The notes: generated from the sequence alone by a model not told the origin. A DNA stretch of 7,797 nt from Actinomycetota bacterium (GCA_013821525.1 JACDGR010000148.1:1-7797), one strand, 5' to 3'. Counted from the first letter of the stretch, positions 1 through 6,630 are shown. Translations and numbers: made by a program.

Positions 1-88
1 GTCCCGCGACAAGCGCGGCTCGGGGGCGAAACCAGATCGCGGTCCTCCGCGACACGGTGCAGGTTGCAAGAGGTTGGCGCCGCTTCAT
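1..88 (-). CDS. N-terminal fragment of an unidentified protein (runs off left edge)
   Basis: An open frame begins with ATG at 88-86 and stays open for 29 codons to the window edge. Its first residues are MKRRQPLATC, followed by an Arg-rich stretch and then AALVAG, which could be the beginning of a hydrophobic export segment. The start is supported by an AAGGAAG ribosome binding site at 96-102, 7 nt away. It lies only 20 nt after the second TAG (109-111) of the preceding minus-strand gene, so the two look like an operon. An ATG at 95-93 in another frame is also open to the edge, but it would sit directly against the ribosome binding site. Function unknown; too short to assign a family. The start is moderately secure, the product is not. 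Confidence 0.45.
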   Translation of the reverse strand, partial: MKRRQPLATCTVSRRTAIWFRPRAALVAG

Positions 89-95
89 TTCTCAT

Positions 96-102
96 CTTCC
101 TT
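96..102 (-). promoter_or_regulatory. Ribosome binding site of the left-edge gene
   Basis: On the minus strand AAGGAAG lies 7 nt before the ATG at 88-86. It decides between that ATG and the overlapping ATG at 95-93, which would leave no spacer. Confidence 0.55.
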
Positions 103-108
103 CCGAAA

Positions 109-195
109 CTAGGGCGCGAGTGTCGCGCAGAGGTCGAGCAACAGGTGCCCGTGGAGCAGCAGTCCCGTGCCGGTCGTGATGTCGACCACCCCGGC
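109..195 (-). pseudogene. Severed C-terminal tail of the upstream secreted-protein gene
   Basis: Reading on in the same frame past the TAG at 196-198 gives 28 residues before a second TAG at 109-111. They begin AGVVDITTGTGLLLHGHLLL and end DLCATLAP. The alternating hydrophobic pattern, the TTGTG turn and the DLC cysteine suit the missing last strands of a small beta-rich exported protein, with this Cys a natural disulphide partner for Cys39 (inference). The second stop is followed at once by the ribosome binding site of the next gene, the normal operon spacing if translation once ended here. Explanations: a nonsense mutation, a sequencing or assembly error at one base, or stop-codon readthrough. 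I favour mutation or error. Confidence 0.5.
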
Positions 196-546
196 CTAGT
201 AGCCCAACGTGAGCTCGCCGTTTGGCAGCTGCAATGGTCCGACGCCAACCCCGCGTCCGATCACGACTCCGGTGGGGCTGATCGTTGCGGGCCCCGCGAT
301 GTTCAGCGAGATGCTCTTGCCGTTCGCGGAGTACCTCGCCGCAAGGGGTCCGGTCACGATGATTCTGCCGTCGCGAAAGATCTTTGCCGTCTCCCCGTTG
401 GTGGTGAGGTGTGCCGCTACGGGAAAGACACAGGTGGTGAAGGTCAAATCGACTCCGGGTGCCGGCACGATCACCGGTCCTCCCGCGTACGCGACTGGAG
501 CTGAAACAGTGGCTGCGACTACAAATAGTAGGAACACGCGCTTCAT
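196..546 (-). CDS. Small secreted protein, probably truncated by an in-frame TAG
   Basis: A 116-residue product with a clear Sec signal peptide: MKR, then a hydrophobic core (VFLLFVVAATVSAPVA) and a likely cleavage site after AYA (about residue 21). The mature part has one cysteine (Cys39 in TTCVFP), then a Gly/Thr/Val-rich, beta-strand-like sequence with motifs such as TNGETAKIF, DGRIIVTG and SLNIAGPATI. It resembles uncharacterised small exported proteins I associate with Thermoleophilia; no enzymatic motif is visible. The start is supported by AAGGAAG at 553-559, 6 nt upstream. The oddity is the end: after the TAG at 196-198 the same frame continues for 28 plausible residues containing a second Cys. 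The annotated product therefore probably lacks its normal C-terminus and the partner of Cys39. Export prediction is firm, function is unknown. Confidence 0.75.
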   Translation of the reverse strand: MKRVFLLFVVAATVSAPVAYAGGPVIVPAPGVDLTFTTCVFPVAAHLTTNGETAKIFRDGRIIVTGPLAARYSANGKSISLNIAGPATISPTGVVIGRGVGVGPLQLPNGELTLGY

Positions 547-552
547 TTCGTT

Positions 553-559
553 CTTCCTT
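553..559 (-). promoter_or_regulatory. Ribosome binding site of the secreted-protein gene
   Basis: On the minus strand AAGGAAG lies 6 nt before the ATG at 546-544 and fixes this start. The whole stretch 539-559 closely matches 81-102, which starts the next gene. Confidence 0.65.
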
Positions 560-773
560 TCCCGCCGAACGGTGTCGGCAGCTCTCAGAATCGGATGCGT
601 GTCAAGTCATCGGCGCTTGTTCGGGAGCGAGTTCCCCAATTCGTCAGAGCGCGGAGCCGCCGGCCTTGCGTGGCGAACGAGTGCCGCAGTGGGTGAGAGA
701 TGTTGACTCCCTCCTCTCGGTGTCTCGCGAGTCTCCATTGAGGTGGTCAATGGATTCTCAAGCTTCTCTCAAT

Positions 774-779
774 TAGATT
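774..779 (+). promoter_or_regulatory. Possible -10 element (TAGATT) for a leaderless BTAD regulator transcript
   Basis: TAGATT fits the TANNNT -10 consensus of actinobacteria and ends 6 nt before the ATG at 786. The first transcribed base would fall at or next to the start codon. No ribosome binding site with normal spacing is visible for this gene, only CGGCGG touching the ATG, which agrees with leaderless translation. No convincing -35 box is seen. The first three bases of the element are also an in-frame TAG, so translation cannot begin further upstream. Confidence 0.3.
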
Positions 780-785
780 CGGCGG

Positions 786-2618
786 ATGGACAGCAAGGTC
801 GCCGAGCCGACGAAACACGAGAGCTATCCACTCCCGACGGGCTGTCCGCTTGAGGTGCGACTTCTCGGGTCGGTCGCTGCGGTTCGAGATCGCAAGCAGA
901 TCGGGATCAGCGGCTCACGCCAACTCGCAACGCTGGCCCTCCTTGCGCTTTCCCCTGGGAAACCTGTCTCGGCTGAGCGCCTGATCGACGGGATCTGGGA
1001 AGACGCTGCACGCGTGCAAGCCCGTCATGGCCTGCATGTCTTCGTATCGAGCCTTCGATCTGCGCTGGGTCCCGATGCCATCAAGACCTGTCCGGGAGGG
1101 GCCTACGCGCTGCAAATCGAACCGGCACAGGTGGATGCCGCTCACTTTGCCTTCCTCAGTAGCGACGTTGATGATCGGCCCGCTGAGCAGGTGGTCGCAA
1201 CCTTGCGACAGGCGCTCGCACTTTGGCATGGGACAGCGCTAACGGGCATCCCGCAGACAGCTGCTATCGCAGCGGCTGTCGATCAACTCGAAGATCAGCG
1301 TCTCCGAGTTCTCGAACGATGCCTGGCAGCCGAGCTGGAGCTCGGACGCCACGCCTCGATTCTGGGGGAGGTCACTGAGCTCGTGGCGGCCGCACCCCTG
1401 CGTGAGCGCCCACGAGCCCAATTGATGCTCTCGCTCTACCGATGTGGTCGGCAATCTGAGGCGCTGTCCTGCTACCGCGAGGGACGAAGGTTGCTCGCCG
1501 AGCTGGGTGTCGAACCGCATCCTGAGCTAAGAGCGTTGGAGCAAGCGATCCTCAACCAGGATGCTCGTTTGGCGCCGCCGCGCGACGCCGGGAAAGCCCC
1601 GCGTACACAAAACGGCGTCGGAGAAGAGAACGCGGCCCGAGGTGCCCTCGAGGAAGCTGTGGCGCTTGCCGAGAGCTGGGCAGGGAGCCTCCGTGATCGA
1701 GACGAAGTTGCCTTTCAGGTCATGGACGCGCAAGCAGACCTGGTCGGCCGAGCGATCCAAACGGCCGTGCAGCTTGCCGACAGGGAAAATGCATTGCGTT
1801 TGCTCTCAGCTCTGTGGTTCTATTGGATCGTTCGTGGTCGGCATGAATGGGCCTACCGGTGGGGTGAGCGTGCGCTTGAGGTGAGCGGAGAAGCGAGCGG
1901 TGCGATCGAAGCGCGTGCGAATGTGGGCCTCAGCGAGATCGCCCGAGCCTGCGGCGAGTTTCGGCGAGCTGCCGATCTGAAACACCTTGCGCTGCGCCAA
2001 CACCGAGACCTTGGTGACCAGATGGGCGTCGCCGCACTGCTCGCTGACCTAGCCCACCTCTCCTTGCGACTGGATGATCTGACCGGTGCGGAGATCTATG
2101 CGACCCAAGCGCTGGAGCTGCGGGTTCTTGACGGCACTAACCGTGGTGGTGTCGCACACGCACTCCTTGCTCTAGGCGAGGTAAACGAGCAACAACAGAA
2201 TCTTGTTGCCGCTATCGCACACTACGAAGAGGCGATCCGCGTCGCCTCGGAACTAGGACTCGACTCGGAAGCCGGCTACGTGCAAGCACGGCTCCTCGGC
2301 CGTGCCGTGCGCAAGACCGGCAACCACCAGCGTGCCTTCGGGATCTATCGCCGGGCACTACAGCACTCGCTGCCGGTTGGCGACACGGGAAATGTCGCCG
2401 CCGCGGTTCACGGACTCGGCTGGGTCGCCGCAGAGCGAGGCGACTACGTGGGCGCCGCACGTCACTACGCCTCCGTAAGCGCGGCCGACTTTCAAAACTC
2501 CCTCGAACGGGCTGAACGACAGCAATTCGACCGCGACGTGACTGAACTACGCAATCGCGTCGAGCCTTCAGACTTCCGGTCCGCCTGGGAGATGGGCCTT
2601 CGCTCGCCGCCTCTATGA
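786..2618 (+). CDS. SARP/AfsR-type transcriptional regulator (wHTH-BTAD-TPR, no ATPase domain)
   Basis: 610 residues. Residues 22-112 form an OmpR/SARP winged-helix DNA-binding domain (EVRLLGSVAAVRD, then RQLATLALLALSPGKPVS and LIDGIWED). Residues 118-258 are a bacterial transcriptional activation domain (BTAD), with LWHGTAL, LRERPRAQLMLSLYRCGRQ and LAELGVEPHPELRALEQ. A Gly/Pro/Arg-rich linker (about 260-285) leads into TPR-like helical repeats to about residue 590, including ALWFYWIVRGRHEW and repeated A-x-LG or A-x-RHY patterns. In AfsR-like proteins an NB-ARC/STAND ATPase separates BTAD from TPR. No P-loop or Walker B is visible here, so it should not be ATP-gated in that way. The C-terminus (FRSAWEMGLRSPPL) resembles the A-x-x-AW-x-x-G tail typical of these TPR regions but ends soon after. 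It probably activates nearby or distant genes in the cytoplasm; targets and ligand are unknown. ATG 786 is the first possible start after an in-frame stop. Confidence 0.88.
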   Translation: MDSKVAEPTKHESYPLPTGCPLEVRLLGSVAAVRDRKQIGISGSRQLATLALLALSPGKPVSAERLIDGIWEDAARVQARHGLHVFVSSLRSALGPDAIKTCPGGAYALQIEPAQVDAAHFAFLSSDVDDRPAEQVVATLRQALALWHGTALTGIPQTAAIAAAVDQLEDQRLRVLERCLAAELELGRHASILGEVTELVAAAPLRERPRAQLMLSLYRCGRQSEALSCYREGRRLLAELGVEPHPELRALEQAILNQDARLAPPRDAGKAPRTQNGVGEENAARGALEEAVALAESWAGSLRDRDEVAFQVMDAQADLVGRAIQTAVQLADRENALRLLSALWFYWIVRGRHEWAYRWGERALEVSGEASGAIEARANVGLSEIARACGEFRRAADLKHLALRQHRDLGDQMGVAALLADLAHLSLRLDDLTGAEIYATQALELRVLDGTNRGGVAHALLALGEVNEQQQNLVAAIAHYEEAIRVASELGLDSEAGYVQARLLGRAVRKTGNHQRAFGIYRRALQHSLPVGDTGNVAAAVHGLGWVAAERGDYVGAARHYASVSAADFQNSLERAERQQFDRDVTELRNRVEPSDFRSAWEMGLRSPPL

Positions 2619-3378
2619 ACACCGAGTGCGCCAGCCTCGCTGGGACTCTAAATCGCCCAAAGAAGATCGTCGCGGGCATAGTGCAGCTCGAGTCGTCGGC
2701 GCCTGGGGCAGACAAGCGTGCCCGCGCGAGCAGATCGACAGCGATGACCCGCGGGAACGACACCAGAAGAGTCGCTGGCTGCGACTGCGCTCGCCTGGCA
2801 ACCGCGTATTGATCCAAGGCTCCAAAGGACTGCTCCGGCTTCGGCGAGCAGCAGGAGCTCCACCAGACGACGCTGTGGTCTGCGACCAGGAGGTCACACC
2901 TACTACCGTCGTTCACCAAACCAAAAGGTCGTTTCTGGGCACCAACTAGGAGGAGCGCAAAGCCTGAGGCTAGAGAAGCCGCGCGCCGATCGGGAAGCGT
3001 GTGTGCCAACCGGCAACGTCGGGTCGCCACGCCAGATGCGCCGTCCGTTGTCCCTCGCCACCAGAAGACCACGAGGTCGCGCGGAAAGCAGCAGACGGCT
3101 CTTGGCGAGCGCGCGGTTTCCGCCGCCTATGACTTCTACAATGGCGGTCGCGAGGCCAGCTGAAGTCCTTGCCTGCGTGCGCCCGGCAAGATTCAAACTT
3201 GCGAGCGTAGCGTGCTGTAGATGCACGAGGCCTCCAAAGCTTCTGACCTCCAGAGCATCCGGCTCGGTCATCGTGGAACTCCGCCGCTGGTTCCCGGCCC
3301 GCGCAAGTGGGAATCGAGCTTTGCCCGGAGTACGCTGGCAGCTGACTTGCGGAACCCGTTACGAGTTCAGACCCTCGC
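2619..3378 (+). other. 760-bp region with no supported gene
   Basis: Several frames on both strands are open for 65-175 codons. None combines a ribosome binding site, a recognisable motif and sensible composition; the translations are rich in Arg, Ser and Cys, as expected of non-coding GC-rich DNA. The right part holds a repeat copy (3252-3385) and a minus-strand tRNA-arm-like structure (3178-3227). The region separates the SARP and LAL regulator genes and may be a decayed gene or an accumulation of intergenic elements. No transposase or integrase remnant was recognised. Confidence 0.5.
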
Positions 3379-3385
3379 TTGATAG
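3252..3385. repeat. Dispersed intergenic repeat, copy 1 (long form)
   Basis: Two blocks here recur at 7680-7756. Block one is TCGTGGAACTCCGCCG at 3271-3286, against TCGTGGAACTTCGGCGG at 7694-7710, with matching flanks around ATCCGG and GTCCGG. Block two is GTTACGAGTTCAG at 3358-3370, against GGTAACGAGTTCAG at 7736-7749, followed in both by a CTC-rich stretch and TGAT. The blocks are about 75-80 nt apart here but only about 25-30 nt apart in copy 2, so the middle has been expanded or replaced. Within the extra sequence GGTTCCC (3289-3295) can pair with GGGAATC (3309-3315, one G-T pair). This copy abuts the start of the LAL gene. Confidence 0.5.
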
Positions 3386-6156
3386 ACGAACGCGTCCTGG
3401 GTAGAGAGAAAGAACTGCAGCGCCTCGGGCGGTTCATCGAGGCGCTACGAGACGGACCGTCCGCCTGTGTGCTCCGGGGTGAGGCGGGGATCGGCAAGAC
3501 GGAGTTGTGGCGTGAGGGGGTCGCCTGCGCGGAGGCGACCTCTTTCTGCGTGCTGTCGTGCGCGCCCGCGGAGGCGGAGACGGCGCTCGCCTATTCCTCG
3601 CTCGCGGATTTGCTGTCGGGGGTGGGCCTGGACGTTCTCGCGGAGCTTCCCGCGCCCCAGCGGGAGGCGCTTGAGGTTGCGCTCCTGCGGTCGGACGGCG
3701 TCGCCGGCCAGAGGGCAATCGCGACCGCCACGGTGTCATTGCTCAGTCGGCTGAGCGAGGCGACGCCGCTCCTCGTCGCGGTCGACGACGTTCAGTGGCT
3801 CGATCTTCCTTCGGCCAGCGTGCTCGAGTTCGCCGCTCGACGGCTCGAGGGGCGCCCTGTCGGCTTTCTCCTCTCGGTGCGTGCCTCGATCGACGGCTCG
3901 GTGCCCTTGGGTCTCGACCGCTCGTTTCCCGGCGAGCGGCTCGTCCGTATCCGAGTCGGCCCGCTGAGCGCCGGTACCTTGCATCAGCTGATCAAGGCAC
4001 GGCTCGACAGGACATTCAGCCGGGCAGCGCTTCTGCGCATTCACACGGCGACGGGAGGCAATCCCTTTTTTGCGCTCGAGGTTGCCTCGTCGCTGATGCG
4101 GTCGGGTGCCCCGGCAGCGGGTGAGGCGCTGCCTGTCTCGGACGACGTCCGCGTGCTCGTCGCCCAGAGGTTGGCGAGGCTGCCGCGCACGACTCGCGAC
4201 GCGCTCCTCTTCGCGGCAGCGATGCCGAATCCAACGGTCGATGCGTTGCGTCGTACGGTGGGTGTCTCATCCGAGATGATGCTGGCGCGACTAGAGCGAG
4301 CTGCGGCGGCCGGCATCATCGTCGTCGACGGCGAGGCGCTCAGGTTCGAGCATCCGTTGTTCGCCTCGGCGATCTACGCGGCGGTCTCGAACGACGAACG
4401 ACAGCGAGCGCACCAGCAACTGGCAGAGCTGGCCACGAGCACGGAGCAACGTGCTCGGCATCTCGCGCTCTGCTCCAAAGAACCCGACGGCGGGGTAGCG
4501 CTCACGCTCGCTGATGCCGCACGTGAGGTCCGGCAGCGAGGCGCTCCAGAGGCTGCCGTGGAGCTTGCCGAGCTCTCGATTCGACTGACCCCGAAAGACG
4601 AGGCGGCTTCGCGGGACGAGCGCCAGCTCGAGCTCGCCCAGTACCTCGTCGAGGCCGGTGACGCGGAGCGAGCAGGTGTTTTCGCCCTCGACGTCGCGAG
4701 CCGCCCGGGTCGGCTGCAGGCACGCGCGTTCCTCGACCTTGCCGGGCTCGACTACTGGGGGGAGGGCGCACGGCCCGCAGTTGCACGGTGCGAGCAGGCC
4801 CTGGCAGCAGCTTCCGGAGTGCGCTCCACGGAGGCAATGTGTCACGCGGAGCTGGCGGTCTTCTGCGATTTCGATTCCGGCCGCTCGGAGCGGCATGCCC
4901 GCGCGGCGCTCGAGCTGCTAGATGCGGAAGGTAACGATGCAGATCCGGATGCGCTCGTCGATGCGCTGTTGGCCAGCGCCCGCGCGAGTCTGTTGCTCGG
5001 ACGCGGCTTGCCCGCCGCCGTGATCGAGCGCGCGTTCGCAGCCGAGGCGGCAGCCGCCCACACGATTCATCGATCTCGTGTCGCAGGCCAGCTCGGCCAG
5101 TGGCTGAAGTACGTCGACGACTTCGACGGCTCACGTGGGAGACTCGAGGAAGCGTTATCCCAATCGATCGAGGAGGGGGACGAAAGCTCTCTTCCGAACG
5201 AGCTGCTGCACCTCGCCCAGCTTGAATGCTGGAGTGGCAACTGGCCGCAGGCACTGCGCTACGCCGAAGATTCCTACGAGCTCGCAGAGCACGCAGGGCA
5301 GAGTTTCGGCGGGCCGCCGGCGGTGCGCGCTCTAGTCGATGCCCATCTCGGCAACGTCGAGCGTGCCCGCGCGACGATCAATGCGCGGCTGGATTCCCTG
5401 GACGAAACGTCCATCTCCATTCCTCTCTACCTCCGCGCCCTCGGCTTTCTCGAGTTCTCGCTCGGAAACCTGGTGAACGCCGAGACACACCTGTCAGCCG
5501 CAGTCGAGGCGGCGGAGAGTTTTGGTATCTACGAACCGGGCGTCTACCGAGTCCATGCCGACCTGATCGAAGCCCTGATCGGTACCGGCCAGCTCGAACG
5601 TGCCGAAGTGGTGCTCGGACGGTTCGAGGCACAGGGCCGAACAGACCCCATTCCCTGGTCGCTGACGACAAGTGCGCGCTGCCGCGGGCTGCTCCTCGCG
5701 GCTCACGGCGACCTCGATGCTGCCGAGCGCTCCCTCGAGGATGCGCTTCGCCTGCACGAGCAGCTGCCGATGCCGTTCGAGCGTGGGCGGACGCTGCTCG
5801 TGCTCGGTCTCCTGCAGCGCCGCCGCAACGAGCGACGTCTGGCCCAGGAGTCGCTTCAACAGGCGCTCGCCATCTTCGAGGAACTCGGTGCGCCACTGTG
5901 GGTTGCGCGGACGCGCGGCGAGCTCCGGCCCGTGGGCGGTCGCCCGACGAGCCGAGTGGCGCTCACCCAGGCCGAGCAGCGCGTCGCGGAGCTAGCAGCG
6001 AGTGGCCTGACGAACCGCGAGGTTGCGGCCGCCCTGTTCATCAGCCCGAAGACGGTCGAGTCGAGCCTCGCTCGTGCCTACAGGAAGCTCGGGATCCGCT
6101 CGCGAGCGGAGCTTGGCGCTCTCATCGCGGTCAACCCGCCCACGCGTAAGCAGTAA
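3379..6156 (+). CDS. Large ATP-binding LuxR-family (LAL/MalT-like) transcriptional regulator
   Basis: 925 residues, the usual size for this family. Residues 6-20 carry the N-terminal VLGREKELQRL signature. Walker A is GEAGIGKT at 34-41 and Walker B is LLVAVDD at 131-137, followed by VQWLD. TGGNPFFALEV at about 225-235 is the conserved element of the AAA_16/STAND ATPase module. The middle (about 340-840) is helical TPR-like sequence. Residues 862-917 are a LuxR/GerE helix-turn-helix with LTQAEQRVAELAASGLTNRE, then ISPKTVESSLARAYRKLGI. Such proteins bind ATP and an inducer through the ATPase-TPR part and activate promoters through the HTH; this one's inducer and targets are unknown. The start is a TTG, the only in-frame initiator between a TGA at 3343-3345 and the conserved VLGRE motif. 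No convincing ribosome binding site precedes it, so the exact start is uncertain. It is intact, with no frameshift. Confidence 0.93.
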   Translation: MIDERVLGREKELQRLGRFIEALRDGPSACVLRGEAGIGKTELWREGVACAEATSFCVLSCAPAEAETALAYSSLADLLSGVGLDVLAELPAPQREALEVALLRSDGVAGQRAIATATVSLLSRLSEATPLLVAVDDVQWLDLPSASVLEFAARRLEGRPVGFLLSVRASIDGSVPLGLDRSFPGERLVRIRVGPLSAGTLHQLIKARLDRTFSRAALLRIHTATGGNPFFALEVASSLMRSGAPAAGEALPVSDDVRVLVAQRLARLPRTTRDALLFAAAMPNPTVDALRRTVGVSSEMMLARLERAAAAGIIVVDGEALRFEHPLFASAIYAAVSNDERQRAHQQLAELATSTEQRARHLALCSKEPDGGVALTLADAAREVRQRGAPEAAVELAELSIRLTPKDEAASRDERQLELAQYLVEAGDAERAGVFALDVASRPGRLQARAFLDLAGLDYWGEGARPAVARCEQALAAASGVRSTEAMCHAELAVFCDFDSGRSERHARAALELLDAEGNDADPDALVDALLASARASLLLGRGLPAAVIERAFAAEAAAAHTIHRSRVAGQLGQWLKYVDDFDGSRGRLEEALSQSIEEGDESSLPNELLHLAQLECWSGNWPQALRYAEDSYELAEHAGQSFGGPPAVRALVDAHLGNVERARATINARLDSLDETSISIPLYLRALGFLEFSLGNLVNAETHLSAAVEAAESFGIYEPGVYRVHADLIEALIGTGQLERAEVVLGRFEAQGRTDPIPWSLTTSARCRGLLLAAHGDLDAAERSLEDALRLHEQLPMPFERGRTLLVLGLLQRRRNERRLAQESLQQALAIFEELGAPLWVARTRGELRPVGGRPTSRVALTQAEQRVAELAASGLTNREVAAALFISPKTVESSLARAYRKLGIRSRAELGALIAVNPPTRKQ

Positions 6157-6270
6157 CGCCGCCCCGCGACGGGATCGAGGCTCGGGTTATGTAGGGAAAG
6201 ACCCGCTGCGCCGGACTGGCCGTGCTCCTACTGTCGTTCGGGTGCTGATGGATCCGACGGACGGCCCCTC
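6157..6270. other. Short intergenic region with weak hairpins
   Basis: After the LAL stop come a 4-bp hairpin (CCCG at 6163-6166 with CGGG at 6170-6173), then CGGGT at 6183-6187 facing ACCCG at 6201-6205, and GTAGG at 6191-6195 facing CCTAC at 6227-6231. No T-tract follows, so a classical intrinsic terminator is not shown. It may hold the promoter or an operator for the small downstream gene. Confidence 0.3.
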
Positions 6271-6537
6271 GTGATCAGCTTCATGGCTGAGTGCTTCTGG
6301 CCGGGGGTGACCTTCCCGCAGGTGGCCGCGGCCGGTGAGAGCGTCCGACAGTCGGCTCGCGCGTCCAGCTCGGAGGGCCGCCTCGCCCGCTACATCGGCT
6401 CCATTCTCATCCCGACGGACGAGATAGCGCTGTGCCTCTTCGAGGCCACGTCGATCGAGATCGCCTCGGAAGTCAACCAGCGGGCCGGAATCCCCTCCGA
6501 GCGGATCCTCGAGGTCGTGCGCCTCGACCCCCGCTAG
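6271..6537 (+). CDS. Small conserved protein with an ECFWPGVT N-terminal motif (ferredoxin-like fold suspected)
   Basis: 88 residues beginning at GTG 6271 (MISFMAECFWPGVT). There is no signal peptide or membrane segment, so it is probably cytoplasmic. The predicted order is strand (ISFMAECFW), helix (about 14-35), two strands (ARYIGSILIP and EIALCLFEA), helix (SIEIASEVNQRAGIP) and a final strand (ILEVVRL). This beta-alpha-beta-beta-alpha-beta order suits a small ferredoxin-like domain such as DUF4242-type proteins; that family name is a guess from pattern. Homologous-looking proteins start a few residues before the FMAECFWP-type motif, which supports the GTG over the internal ATG at 6283. No strong ribosome binding site is visible. 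It lies 114 nt after the LAL gene on the same strand, so co-transcription or control by that regulator is possible. Biochemical role unknown. Confidence 0.72.
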   Translation: MISFMAECFWPGVTFPQVAAAGESVRQSARASSSEGRLARYIGSILIPTDEIALCLFEATSIEIASEVNQRAGIPSERILEVVRLDPR

Positions 6538-6617
6538 CTCGCCCGCGTGACTTCCTTGGCGGAGACGACTCTGCAGTTCGAACAACCGGCCGGCGACCGC
6601 CGACCGCAACACAAGAC

Positions 6618-6624
6618 AAAGGAG
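6618..6624 (+). promoter_or_regulatory. Ribosome binding site of secreted paralogue 1
   Basis: AAAGGAG lies 6 nt before ATG 6631 and decides the start. An in-frame GTG at 6547 would add 28 hydrophilic residues in front of the signal peptide and lacks such a site. Confidence 0.75.
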
Positions 6625-6630
6625 CATGTG

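Noticed and set aside
459..776. Plus-strand open frame in the divergent intergenic region
   Set aside because: Partly antisense to the signal-peptide region of the minus-strand secreted gene and lacks a ribosome binding site or motif. The region is better explained as a divergent promoter region.
2590..2660. Frameshifted C-terminal extension of the SARP regulator
   Set aside because: The TPR tail ends slightly early, but neither alternative frame after the stop gives a convincing continuation of the family's usual C-terminus.
2212..3072. 286-codon minus-strand open frame overlapping the SARP gene end
   Set aside because: Half of it lies antisense to the well-supported TPR region. The part in the gap has low-complexity Arg/Ser composition and no recognisable family or ribosome binding site.
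3178..3280. Intact tRNA gene on the minus strand
   Set aside because: The T-arm is convincing, but there is no D-arm or matching 5' acceptor strand, and the variable region and anticodon-loop context are atypical, so it is reported only as a speculative structure.
3003..3404. 133-codon plus-strand open frame just before the LAL gene
   Set aside because: Runs through the repeat copy and into the LAL coding region in another frame. No ribosome binding site and no protein-like pattern.
5226..6149. 307-codon plus-strand open frame inside the LAL gene
   Set aside because: Off-frame shadow of the TPR and HTH region of the LAL regulator; Arg/Ala-rich with no motif.
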